Positions 1 through 6,918 of a stretch of DNA of 23,232 nucleotides are shown here, one piece after another. Position numbers and translations under genes: made by a program. The first letter of the stretch is position 1. Each line of letters opens with the position of its first letter. Below the pieces are notes generated by a model. It was not told the DNA's origin. It ran no database searches and worked only from the letters and a program-made list of their open reading frames with translations. The DNA comes from a virus, in IMG/VR virus record IMGVR_UViG_3300046481_000003, positions 1 to 23,232 of that record; one strand, written 5' to 3'.

Positions 1-3
1 CTA

Positions 4-558
4 TTAACCCAGCCATGATAAAAATTCCTCCAATGTTTTTCTGCCTTTTTGGGAATTACATTTGCAACATGAAATCCCCAAATTAGTATATTCGTTAGTT
101 CCGCCCCTCGATACCGGCGTTTTATGTTCAAGGTGATCTTCCTTGATGGCAATCGGCTTTAAGCAAAGATAACAGGTCAGTGTGCCAAATCTTTTTATAT
201 TGTCTTCATATACCGCTTTAACCGTTGCGGGCGATAAAATGCCTCCGCTTGCTTCGCTTACTCTTCGCCGATGTTTTGCTGCCTTGGTCATTTCAGGGTT
301 TTTACGCCTCCATTTTTTAGTTGCTTCGCTATGCTTTTTTACATTTTCTGTATTGTATTTTTTTGCGCGGGCTTTTACCTTTTCGGTATTTGCCGCATAA
401 TGTTTTTCCCATAATTCTTTCTGTTTTCCGGGGTATTTCTTTTCTCTTTTTTTCTCTTGCCTTTCGTGAAATTTTTTATAATATGACTTCAATAGGTCTT
501 TATGAGCTAACCGCCATTCTTTTTTCTCTTCTTTTGTCCAAGACTTTGGAAGCGCCAT
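4..558 (-). CDS. HNH homing-type endonuclease, free-standing
   Basis: A 184-residue protein. Residues 1-100 are very rich in Lys, Arg and Glu and contain loosely repeated basic segments, typical of the DNA-contacting part of phage HNH proteins. The C-terminal part is an HNH/McrA-type nuclease: a CYLC zinc pair (129-132), the core D141-H142 followed by E144-H145, N155/N159, and a second CCKC pair (164-167) followed by N168. The start ATG at 558 lies 9 bases after the stop of the upstream gene, and those 9 bases hold a GGGAGG ribosome binding site. The stop is three bases from the window edge, so the downstream gene cannot be seen. I see no group I intron core around it. Function as a mobile DNA endonuclease is inferred from the family. 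Confidence 0.85.
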   Translation of the reverse strand: MALPKSWTKEEKKEWRLAHKDLLKSYYKKFHERQEKKREKKYPGKQKELWEKHYAANTEKVKARAKKYNTENVKKHSEATKKWRRKNPEMTKAAKHRRRVSEASGGILSPATVKAVYEDNIKRFGTLTCYLCLKPIAIKEDHLEHKTPVSRGGTNEYTNLGISCCKCNSQKGRKTLEEFLSWLG

Positions 559-567
559 GCAACCTCC

Positions 568-1050
568 CTATTGTGCTGCTTTCGCTATATTAGGATTAGG
601 CGTCGATCCCATTAAGATTTGTTCGTCAAGCTGCCGGACATTTGATCTTGCCGAATTCTCCGCGCCTGCCGTCGCCAATCCCTGATTTACGTTCATCATC
701 CTCTGTGTTGATTTATTCTGCTGTGCCGTTGGCTCAATCCCCAAAGAACGATTTTGACGCTCCAACATTCCAGGGATTGAACTATAAGCGCTATCGACAC
801 CTGCCTTTGCCTCGTCTAATGCTCCGGGCAATACCGCTGAATTATTCAAAGATACCTGATTTAATGCCTGCAATTCAATCGGCTTGAAAGTCTTCTCCCA
901 ATCGGCAAATTGTTCCTGGAGTAGTTCCGCCGTTTTTGCGCTCGTTGGATTGCCTTGCGGCGCGTCAGGTCTGCTGTTATTTGCGTAGATCAAACTTCCC
1001 GCTGTGCCAGCCAACGCCACTCCCCCAACCGCTACTGCTGCCCAAGTCAT
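568..1050 (-). CDS. small internal virion-like protein with N-terminal hydrophobic segment
   Basis: A 160-residue protein starting at ATG 1050, whose ATG overlaps the TGA of the cupin gene (ATGA). A GTG at 1059 would add MCF in front of MTWAAVAV; I prefer ATG because the AGGAG sequence is too close to the GTG. However, an MC- start also occurs in T7 gp14-like proteins and in the gene at 1542-2132, so the GTG cannot be excluded. Residues 1-23 are hydrophobic and Ala/Gly rich (membrane segment). The remainder is polar, Gln/Asn/Ala rich and probably helical, with LLQEQFADWEK and a C-terminal stretch of Asn, Gln and Arg. No enzyme motif is visible. Position at the end of the virion module suggests an ejected internal protein; this is inference. 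Confidence 0.6.
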   Translation of the reverse strand: MTWAAVAVGGVALAGTAGSLIYANNSRPDAPQGNPTSAKTAELLQEQFADWEKTFKPIELQALNQVSLNNSAVLPGALDEAKAGVDSAYSSIPGMLERQNRSLGIEPTAQQNKSTQRMMNVNQGLATAGAENSARSNVRQLDEQILMGSTPNPNIAKAAQ

Positions 1051-1529
1051 AAAGCACACTCCTCTAGCAATGGTCTTTCTTCACTATTAGCCTCAATTAC
1101 ATTATCGAGGTCGTCAAAGTCTTTCGCTATGATCTCTTCTTCAATTTCATCCAGATTTGTTTTGTCTGTCTTATGAACCGTAATCCAAACAGTTTCTTCG
1201 TGGCAATAAAGAAGTCTTTTTGTTCCGGCAGGCGTTATGCCTGCAAAAGGCGCTTTTATTCTAACGGCGCCTTCTTCTGTCATCACGGAAACATCACCTT
1301 TTAATATAAAATACGGATGCTCTATTTTATGTATTTTGCTTGTCAACAACGCACCCTTCGGCATTGTAATTTCTCTTATATACATTCCGGGGACAAACGT
1401 ATGCTTTAAAGGGAAGCAATCGCCTATCATAGCATCGGGAAGATTTCTGATAGCATTCTCCACGGCCACAATATTCTCGCGAATGGTTATGTTCTTATCA
1501 TTTTTTATGGTTACGGCTTCGTTGCCCAC
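1047..1529 (-). CDS. cupin-fold protein
   Basis: A 160-residue protein using a GTG start at 1529 with AAAGAGG eight bases upstream; the nearby ATG at 1534 is out of frame. Residues 50-120 follow the short cupin pattern seen in phage-encoded cupins: a strand with PGMYIREI, KIHKIEHPYFILKGDVSV with His residues that could bind metal, then APFAGITPAGTKRLLYCHEE and WITVHKT. After it comes an acidic helical tail (EIEEEIIAKDFDDLDN). The family fold is a small beta barrel; some members are isomerases or binding proteins, but nothing here fixes a substrate. The gene lies between two internal virion-like proteins and its stop overlaps the next start, so it is co-expressed with them. Confidence 0.75.
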   Translation of the reverse strand: MGNEAVTIKNDKNITIRENIVAVENAIRNLPDAMIGDCFPLKHTFVPGMYIREITMPKGALLTSKIHKIEHPYFILKGDVSVMTEEGAVRIKAPFAGITPAGTKRLLYCHEETVWITVHKTDKTNLDEIEEEIIAKDFDDLDNVIEANSEERPLLEECAL

Positions 1530-1541
1530 AACATTACCTCT

Positions 1542-2132
1542 TTACGGTTGATAATTTAACGATCCCATTCCGGTGTATTCCAGTTCCGGATTAGATAGCG
1601 TTTTGGGCTTCGTGGCTCCTTTCGCCCCAAAAGCCACTGCCGCGCCCGCCGCCGATCCCAGAGCATTTTCTTCCATTCCCGATACTTGATCTTCTCTTGC
1701 TTGATCCTTAATGGCTTTATCGACGGACATTGAAGCCATTTCATCCATGCCCGCCATTGCTTTCGTTGTCTGCCCTCTTCCGATATTGACGATATTCTGC
1801 TCTTCTCCTGCTTGACGAGAGTCAACTCCGGCTTTCGCATCCTCGGTTCCCGCAGCTTTAACATCCGCTGCCGTCATAAGATTTTTCGCGTTCACCGCCG
1901 AATTTGATACTGATTGCGGTCTGACAGATTTCATTACGTCGGCATTTACCTGACCGGCAACTTTGTTTTTCTCGGCCACTGTTGTTTTGGGATCAGTCCT
2001 TGACGCTATGTATTTATCCAGCGCTGGCTTGTAATTCTTCTGATAATAGTCCCACATCTTGGTATTGATTTCAGCCTGGGCCACTTGATCCGCTGTTGGT
2101 CCCTGTTGTTGAGCTCCGCCGCCTAGACACAT
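1542..2132 (-). CDS. internal virion-like protein, Ala/Gln-rich
   Basis: A 196-residue protein. I place the start at ATG 2132 (MCLGGGAQQQ), eight bases after an AAAAGGGG sequence; a GTG at 2141 would add three residues and overlap the stop of the upstream gene. The MC-plus-Gly/Gln start, low complexity and high Ala, Lys, Gln and Met content resemble short internal or ejection proteins of podophages. Residues 60-160 look helical and coiled-coil-like; around residues 155-170 there is a small GSAAGAAVAFGA segment that could insert in a membrane. No catalytic motif is seen. The role is inferred from composition and neighbours only. Confidence 0.6.
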   Translation of the reverse strand: MCLGGGAQQQGPTADQVAQAEINTKMWDYYQKNYKPALDKYIASRTDPKTTVAEKNKVAGQVNADVMKSVRPQSVSNSAVNAKNLMTAADVKAAGTEDAKAGVDSRQAGEEQNIVNIGRGQTTKAMAGMDEMASMSVDKAIKDQAREDQVSGMEENALGSAAGAAVAFGAKGATKPKTLSNPELEYTGMGSLNYQP

Positions 2133-2137
2133 AATAA

Positions 2138-2578
2138 TCACCCCTTTTTAACGTATTTATCAATAAATCCGTCTGTTCCAATAAGCTCAAATCCTAGGCT
2201 TTGAAACCAATTATAATCGCTATCGCCGGTTGTTTCAAGTTCAATTATTCCTTTTTCGCCGGAATATTCGTTTACTATTTTATCGCTTACCTTCCGGAGA
2301 AACTTTGTCAAGGAAAACCAGTTATTTTTAAACCCTTCTTCGGTCGCCGCGAACTGAGTTTTCCAGGTCATTTCGCCAATAGTATCCATGATGATCAGGG
2401 CAATGCACTCTTCGCCTTGATAAAAGGCAGTGGACCACGGCTTGCCTACCATAGATTTGAACTTAGCGCGGGATTTCTCGGGAGATGAACCGAATATCAG
2501 GATCTCTTCTCTCCCCTGCTGCCAGAGGTTATCAATCACCTTGTCCACACTTTCTTTTGTTAAATGTCTGGTGTTCAT
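2138..2578 (-). CDS. GNAT acetyltransferase-like phage virion protein
   Basis: A 146-residue protein starting at ATG 2578 (MNTRHLTKESVDKVIDNL), whose ATG overlaps the TGA of the upstream HNH gene. The open frame extends further upstream to 2680 but that part lies inside the HNH gene and is a shadow. Pattern: an N-terminal helix after MNTRHLTKES, a strand with CIALIIMDTIGEMTWKTQF, a long helix, then IIELETTGDSDYNWFQSLGF followed by ELIGTDG, which matches the last part of the GNAT fold (F-x-S-L-G-F-E). Similar small GNAT-like proteins (DUF2833 and relatives) occur in podophage virion regions. The canonical acetyl-CoA loop (Q/RxxGxG/A) is not evident, so it may be structural rather than enzymatic. 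Confidence 0.6.
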   Translation of the reverse strand: MNTRHLTKESVDKVIDNLWQQGREEILIFGSSPEKSRAKFKSMVGKPWSTAFYQGEECIALIIMDTIGEMTWKTQFAATEEGFKNNWFSLTKFLRKVSDKIVNEYSGEKGIIELETTGDSDYNWFQSLGFELIGTDGFIDKYVKKG

Positions 2579-3300
2579 ACCGCGAGCCTCAATGATGGTT
2601 GGAAAGGTTTGTCGAGCTTGTTGTACTTCTTGATGTTGTCTGTTGCCCAAAGGGGTTGTAGGTTTTTTAATGCCCAACACTTCTTAAAATCTATGTCCTC
2701 CGGCTTCTCATAATTAAAAGCTGATCTAGGTATCTTGTGATCAATATGCCACATACCCATATTATCCCAACTCATACCGGGAAGGAACAGCGACTCAAGA
2801 TGGGCGCTTAATTGACCAACTGTATAGCCAACCAAATCTTCCCAATGCTGACCAGCCTTGAAATTCTTTAAAGAGTGCCACATCACAGAACTAACCCTAT
2901 TACTTAAAAGTCCGGCAGGGGTGCTTAACCTCTTTCTATTGTTCTCGGTGTATCTTTTCTTGATTCGATCCGGATGAGCTAACCTATATTTCGTCTCCTT
3001 AGCTTTTATTTTATCGGGATTTTCTTTAGCCCACTTCGTTTGATAAACACTTATTTTCTGTTGGTTGTTTTTTCGATATTTTTTACAAACAGAGAGGTAG
3101 TGAACCTTATTATTTTTATATCTTTCCTTAGACATAGCATTTTGTTCATCTTTATTATTTGAATAAAACTTACGAGACTCTTTGTTGCAACAGGGAATAC
3201 ACGTCGGGCGTAGCTTTTCGCTTGATTGGTTGTATCTATAATATTCAGTTATCGGTTTTTCCTGCTTGCACTTCGTGCAGGCTTTTTTGGCTATTTCCAT
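2575..3300 (-). CDS. HNH endonuclease, free-standing, with N-terminal zinc module
   Basis: A 241-residue protein. The N-terminus has a four-Cys zinc module (C8, C11, C34, C37) in the arrangement CxxC-x(22)-CxxC, followed by a Lys-rich region with repeated W/Y-x-K-E-N-P-like segments (about 60-125). The C-terminal HNH core has H185-I-D187-H188, N213 in LKNLQPLWATDN and a following KK pair. This is the McrA-like HNH type without the second Cys pair seen in the other copies. The stop TGA overlaps the ATG of the GNAT-like gene, and GAGG in its last codons lies eight bases before that ATG, so the insert supplies the next gene's ribosome binding site. No clear binding site precedes its own ATG. No intron core was found around it. 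Confidence 0.85.
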   Translation of the reverse strand: MEIAKKACTKCKQEKPITEYYRYNQSSEKLRPTCIPCCNKESRKFYSNNKDEQNAMSKERYKNNKVHYLSVCKKYRKNNQQKISVYQTKWAKENPDKIKAKETKYRLAHPDRIKKRYTENNRKRLSTPAGLLSNRVSSVMWHSLKNFKAGQHWEDLVGYTVGQLSAHLESLFLPGMSWDNMGMWHIDHKIPRSAFNYEKPEDIDFKKCWALKNLQPLWATDNIKKYNKLDKPFQPSLRLAV

Positions 3301-3324
3301 AATTTTATTATACTCTAATATTTT

Positions 3325-3987
3325 TCACAAATCCACCAGCTTTTGATGAAGTATTTGCAGTTCCGGATCGATCCATATTTTAAAGCCCGCCTGCTTCGCC
3401 CTGTGGCAGAATCCCGCGTCGTCTGTTTCGATATCAGCCATTTGAATCCCATTTTCTTCCCATTCCATCGTCCATGCGGTAAACCACGGATACGTCAAGG
3501 CTTCAAAGACTCCACGCTTGACCACCATGCAACCTAGCCCCGCGTAATCGACTTCAACCAACCCTTTTTCGTTTCGTTCTAAATTAGGCATATCCTTAAC
3601 CCTGAATGCTTCCGTCCCTCGTCCGCAAGCGACTTTATTGTCAACGCTGAGGTCGCCTTTGGAATACTGTCGATACCATGCGGCAACAATATCAACATCA
3701 TGATCGATAAGTTTCTGTACGACTTCGGCGTTGATCAAATTATCAGAGTCAACCCATATTATCCGGTCGTAATCGTCATAAATTCCCTCAAAGGGTTTCT
3801 GATCTTTGCGGCTACTGCCGTCAGATAGACATCCATTCCGGGCAACATAAATATTACAGCTTTTCCCTGCTTTTAGGCCAATAAGCTTCCCTTGCTGCAT
3901 AAAATTAATCATAGTCATCTGAACACTTAACGATTGTTCCATGCTTTTCGGATCACCTGTAAGCGCGAAGCAATAATCGATTTTCAT
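3325..3987 (-). CDS. glycosyltransferase-like protein (GT-A, family 2-like)
   Basis: A 220-residue protein. A Rossmann-like first strand (IDYCFALTGD) and a central strand ending in IIWVDSDNLI give a DxD motif (D80-S-D82), the usual site for metal and nucleotide-sugar binding in GT-A enzymes. Later motifs are VDYAGLGCMVVKRGVFE (147-162), typical of the acceptor loop, and ETDDAGFCHRAKQAGF (187-202), the catalytic ED/DD region, then H214. Length is near the minimal catalytic domain. No membrane anchor is visible. It lies downstream of the tail genes; modification of a virion protein, or of host surface sugar, is possible but not shown. Start ATG 3987 follows an AGGAGG sequence. Confidence 0.8.
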   Translation of the reverse strand: MKIDYCFALTGDPKSMEQSLSVQMTMINFMQQGKLIGLKAGKSCNIYVARNGCLSDGSSRKDQKPFEGIYDDYDRIIWVDSDNLINAEVVQKLIDHDVDIVAAWYRQYSKGDLSVDNKVACGRGTEAFRVKDMPNLERNEKGLVEVDYAGLGCMVVKRGVFEALTYPWFTAWTMEWEENGIQMADIETDDAGFCHRAKQAGFKIWIDPELQILHQKLVDL

Positions 3988-4000
3988 TCCTTGAATCCTC

Positions 4001-4252
4001 CTATTTATAATATCCTCTTATATTTTCCAGAGCCCTTTGAATGTCCTGGAATGATCTTACTTGTCCAATTACCGGCGGTTTATCTACCGACTTGAAATAC
4101 CCTCTTATGTTCTCAAAACACCTCTGAGCGTCTTTCATTGATCTGACCTGCCCTATCACCGGAGCCGCCCCTGTAAATGAGCCCCTGACGTTCTCCAGCG
4201 ACCTCTGAACATCTTTAAAATCTCTTATCTGTCCTATGACCGGCTTTGTCAT
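4001..4252 (-). CDS. 83-residue protein of three tandem 24-residue repeats
   Basis: Nearly the whole protein is one unit repeated three times, at residues 4-27, 31-54 and 60-83. The unit reads PVIGQ(I/V)R(D/S)(F/M)(K/Q)D, then (V/A/I)QR(S/C/A)(L/F)EN(V/I)RG, ending in (S/Y)(F/Y)(T/K). Linkers are 3 and 5 residues. Each unit looks like a short strand (PVIGQVR) followed by an amphipathic helix (DAQRALENIRG). The ATG overlaps the TGA of the LamG/Big2 tail gene (ATGA), so it is translationally coupled to it. I do not recognise the family. Coupling to the tail protein suggests a chaperone, a capping subunit or a virion component; all are inference. The codons of the three units differ, so the repeat is old and kept by selection on protein. 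Confidence 0.75.
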   Translation of the reverse strand: MTKPVIGQIRDFKDVQRSLENVRGSFTGAAPVIGQVRSMKDAQRCFENIRGYFKSVDKPPVIGQVRSFQDIQRALENIRGYYK

Positions 4253-5961
4253 ATATTCAATTCCGCAATGTTCGACGCTAAGAATACCGCACTTACTTCC
4301 TCTGCCGGATTAATTCTTACCTCAACCGCTTCCGATAAAAATGCTTTTACCCTCTGAGGTCTCTTGCTGACTACTATAACGGATACAGTATAAGGTATAT
4401 CAGGGAAAATCAAGTCTATCATCACCGGATATTTAGAGGCTAGAACCTTAATTACTCCGATACTATTAAGCTTGTACTCGAAACGCCTTGATAGGTGTGT
4501 TGCATTTCGATAAGTATTGCCATCCGCAAAGGCGACAATTCCGTTCTGAGGGATAACCGTTGATCTTACGGGAAGGATGGCCAGCGTGTAATTTGTGGTC
4601 ACTCCTGCAATGGTAGCTGTAATTATGGTTAATCCCGTCGCTATACCGGTCACAAGGCCAGCACTGTCTATGGTGGCCAGTTCCGTATGAGACGAAACAA
4701 ATTGACAGTATGACGTGACGTTCTGCACCGAACCGTCAGAGAAAAGCCCCATAACGGTGACTTGTTCTTGCTGTCCTACGATAACCGGACTTGACTGAAT
4801 AGTCAGCGTGAGCAAGGTTATTTTAACCGGATCCGCCATTGAATCGGTAAGTGTCAAGTCATCACTAAATGACCGGTTAAACGTACTCGCCCAGGATATT
4901 TCATCAGCCAAAGTCATTGCATCAGCCAACGGAAGATCAATTTGTTTTGAAATTGCGTCTACAAGGGAAAGCGTTTCGCTGAATGAAAGAAAGTATTCCC
5001 CTGGCTTTGTTATATTGAAATTATCGGACAGGGAGACGCCATCAGCAAAAGCTCTATTGTAAGAAGCCACCTTTGATAAAACATCTGCCAGAGTAACGGA
5101 ATCATCCGTATTTTTCTGATACAGTTTGCTGATAACGTCAGTTACGGTAATAGAATCGGCAAACGATCTCTGAAAATCAGCGACGCGGGAAAAAGTATCA
5201 ACAATCGTCATGGAATCAGATTTAGGCAGTTGGATATTTTTAGCTATGGCGTCGGAAAGGGTGACGGAGTCGGCGAAAGAAAGCTCCCATGTGTAAATGC
5301 TATATGCTGCGGTAGGTGGAGTAAAATAAGTAGTATGTCTTGCTATTCCTTTGGAAACACGTAGTTCATCGATATACCCCTTTAGGAAATAGGAATATGC
5401 AGTGTCTTTCCCTATTTGCAATGTCGTGCTTAAAAAATCTGGTACGGAATTTGAGGCAATCGCTGTGACCTCTGTCTTATTCATAATGTCACCATCCATG
5501 AACATATTCATGGTAGTTCCATGTCTATTCAGTTCTAAATGATGCCATAGACCAGCATATGAATAAGAAGCAAAGGCATATGATGCTTTCGTTACCCCGC
5601 CAACTACTAAAACAAAATAGTGACCATAGCCACCCCATCCCCACGCCCAATAATTAGATGAGTCCTTATATCGCGAAACAAAACCGTTTCCTTGCGTGGC
5701 ATCTATTTTAACCCGACAATCAATAGTAAAATCTGCTGTGCCAAAAAACCAATCGCTTGAATAAGGGGCGGTAAGATAATCTGTGCTCCCGTTAAATAGA
5801 ATTGACCCCGTCCCGAACTTCGGCGGAATCGTGGAAATCTGCGCGGTGCTAACTGCCGTAACTGTTTTAGTGGGTGCAAGTTCGCTATCCGTTATGGTTT
5901 GGCTCCCGTTAGTGCCATCCCCATGTAACAGCAATTTTACATATGAGTCTATGCCAGCCAT
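4249..5961 (-). CDS. tail or surface protein: LamG domain, eight short repeats, Big2 domain
   Basis: A 570-residue protein. Residues 1-215 look like a LamG/concanavalin-type jelly roll: TADFTIDCRVKID, W137-type core strands LWHHLELNR, FMDGDIM, and GYIDELRVSKGIAR near 195-208, a common signature of phage and bacterial LamG_3 domains that often bind carbohydrate. Residues 228-378 carry eight units of about 19 residues with the core FADSVTLSDAISK. Residues 383-465 form a bacterial Ig-like (Big2) domain (TIDSAGLVTGIATGLTIITA). The last 105 residues are beta rich and unassigned. The start overlaps the stop of the upstream gene by one base (TAATG). A tail fibre, receptor-binding or decoration role is likely; no signal peptide is present, which favours a virion rather than a secreted protein. 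Confidence 0.8.
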   Translation of the reverse strand: MAGIDSYVKLLLHGDGTNGSQTITDSELAPTKTVTAVSTAQISTIPPKFGTGSILFNGSTDYLTAPYSSDWFFGTADFTIDCRVKIDATQGNGFVSRYKDSSNYWAWGWGGYGHYFVLVVGGVTKASYAFASYSYAGLWHHLELNRHGTTMNMFMDGDIMNKTEVTAIASNSVPDFLSTTLQIGKDTAYSYFLKGYIDELRVSKGIARHTTYFTPPTAAYSIYTWELSFADSVTLSDAIAKNIQLPKSDSMTIVDTFSRVADFQRSFADSITVTDVISKLYQKNTDDSVTLADVLSKVASYNRAFADGVSLSDNFNITKPGEYFLSFSETLSLVDAISKQIDLPLADAMTLADEISWASTFNRSFSDDLTLTDSMADPVKITLLTLTIQSSPVIVGQQEQVTVMGLFSDGSVQNVTSYCQFVSSHTELATIDSAGLVTGIATGLTIITATIAGVTTNYTLAILPVRSTVIPQNGIVAFADGNTYRNATHLSRRFEYKLNSIGVIKVLASKYPVMIDLIFPDIPYTVSVIVVSKRPQRVKAFLSEAVEVRINPAEEVSAVFLASNIAELNI

Positions 5962-6395
5962 TAAAATTCCATCCTTACGCCCGCACTAAAATTACTTACG
6001 TCTTGATAACCTTCTGCCCCAATCCAAACACATTGCCATATCCGCCGTGGATTTATTTCATACTTAAACACCTTTGCTTTATCCGGCAGAGCCATTGCAA
6101 TAATGGTATGTACTATGATCACTACAGGGAAATAGGTGTCAACATCTTTCGTGCTCGGATGCCTCCCCAAAAGGGGATTTGTCTCTTCGTGATTTTTCCC
6201 GTCCCACTGCCAATTCTGTTTTGCCATCCAGCGAGTTTGAGCCCAATCAACGGACATCAATGAAACCGCTGTGGCCTGATAAGCGGTATCAGTCCACGTC
6301 CAATTCTGCGCAAACCTATACTCTGCCTGCGCCGGATAAGCAAGAAGCAATAAACAAATTATTAAGATAAGTTGTCCGTAAGTTATTAATTTCAT
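5961..6395 (-). CDS. small secreted or periplasmic protein, unknown function
   Basis: A 144-residue protein with an N-terminal signal peptide: MKLITYG, a hydrophobic core ILIICLLLLAY, and a likely cleavage site after PAQA (about residue 24). The mature part begins with aromatic EYRFAQNWTWTDTAYQ and contains a conserved-looking block NPLLGRHPSTKDVDTYF (93-109 region), a second hydrophobic helix VVIIVHTIIAMALP and a C-terminal beta-like GYQDVSNFSAGVRMEF. I have seen this general pattern in small phage-encoded proteins but know no function. An export signal inside a structural operon is unusual; envelope modification in the infected cell, or part of lysis, are possibilities. ATG 6395 lies one codon after the stop of the upstream gene. 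Confidence 0.65.
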   Translation of the reverse strand: MKLITYGQLILIICLLLLAYPAQAEYRFAQNWTWTDTAYQATAVSLMSVDWAQTRWMAKQNWQWDGKNHEETNPLLGRHPSTKDVDTYFPVVIIVHTIIAMALPDKAKVFKYEINPRRIWQCVWIGAEGYQDVSNFSAGVRMEF

Positions 6396-6398
6396 TAC

Positions 6399-6902
6399 TC
6401 AATTCTGGGTTAAAGTCCACGAAACAACAAGGCTGTCGGTGCTCAACTTATTAACGACGGCATAACTTGCTGACATCCACATATTCGCTGTATTCTGAGT
6501 CACGACATCGAAGATACCGGCCTCAGTCAATGCTCCGGTGCCTATGCCCGCTGCGAATGTGCAGACCATCGTCACGACATTACTTGCGCGGGTTTTAGAA
6601 TCTAAAGCAGTTCTCGATCCTGAAACGTAAGCGCCGAGTAATGTTGCTCCTGGCGTACTCGTGCCAAGCTCCATCCAGCCGGGTTTCGCCGTCAGCGTCG
6701 GAGAAGTCAATATCTGATCCATAATGCCGTATTTCGCGGCATTAGTCACAGTATTAAAGACTTCCCTCAAAGCCTTTCGCCGGCCGTCTTTATCAACCAA
6801 CATCAACTTCATGTGGCTTTTTATTTTGATCTGTTCGCCAATGTTCTTGCCGACTCCCAAAGAAATCTGGTCTGTAACTCTGATCTGCTCTTTCTGTTCC
6901 AT
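6399..6902 (-). CDS. tail-associated structural protein, unknown
   Basis: A 167-residue protein. I chose ATG 6902 because GGAGG lies five bases upstream; a TTG at 6914 overlaps that site. The sequence has an N-terminal strand-rich region (HMKLMLVDKDGRRKALREV), then NTVTNAAKYGIMDQI, PGWMELGTSTPGATLLGAYVSGSRTAL, and a Thr/Ala-rich beta C-terminus with GTGALTEAGIFD. This order (fluctuating small residues, GTSTPGAT, then AGIFD) is widespread in small phage structural proteins found near tail hubs. No enzyme motif. The Gly/Ala/Thr-rich repeats suggest a virion surface beta-sandwich; precise role unknown. Confidence 0.65.
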   Translation of the reverse strand: MEQKEQIRVTDQISLGVGKNIGEQIKIKSHMKLMLVDKDGRRKALREVFNTVTNAAKYGIMDQILTSPTLTAKPGWMELGTSTPGATLLGAYVSGSRTALDSKTRASNVVTMVCTFAAGIGTGALTEAGIFDVVTQNTANMWMSASYAVVNKLSTDSLVVSWTLTQN

Positions 6903-6918
6903 GATATCCTCCAATTAA

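Noticed and set aside
1556-1864. 102-residue basic open frame
   Set aside because: Shadow frame inside the 1542-2132 gene; composition typical of out-of-frame translation.
2138-2680. 180-residue form of the GNAT-like protein
   Set aside because: The extra 34 residues overlap the HNH gene in another frame; ATG 2578 with GAGG and ATGA overlap is the better start.
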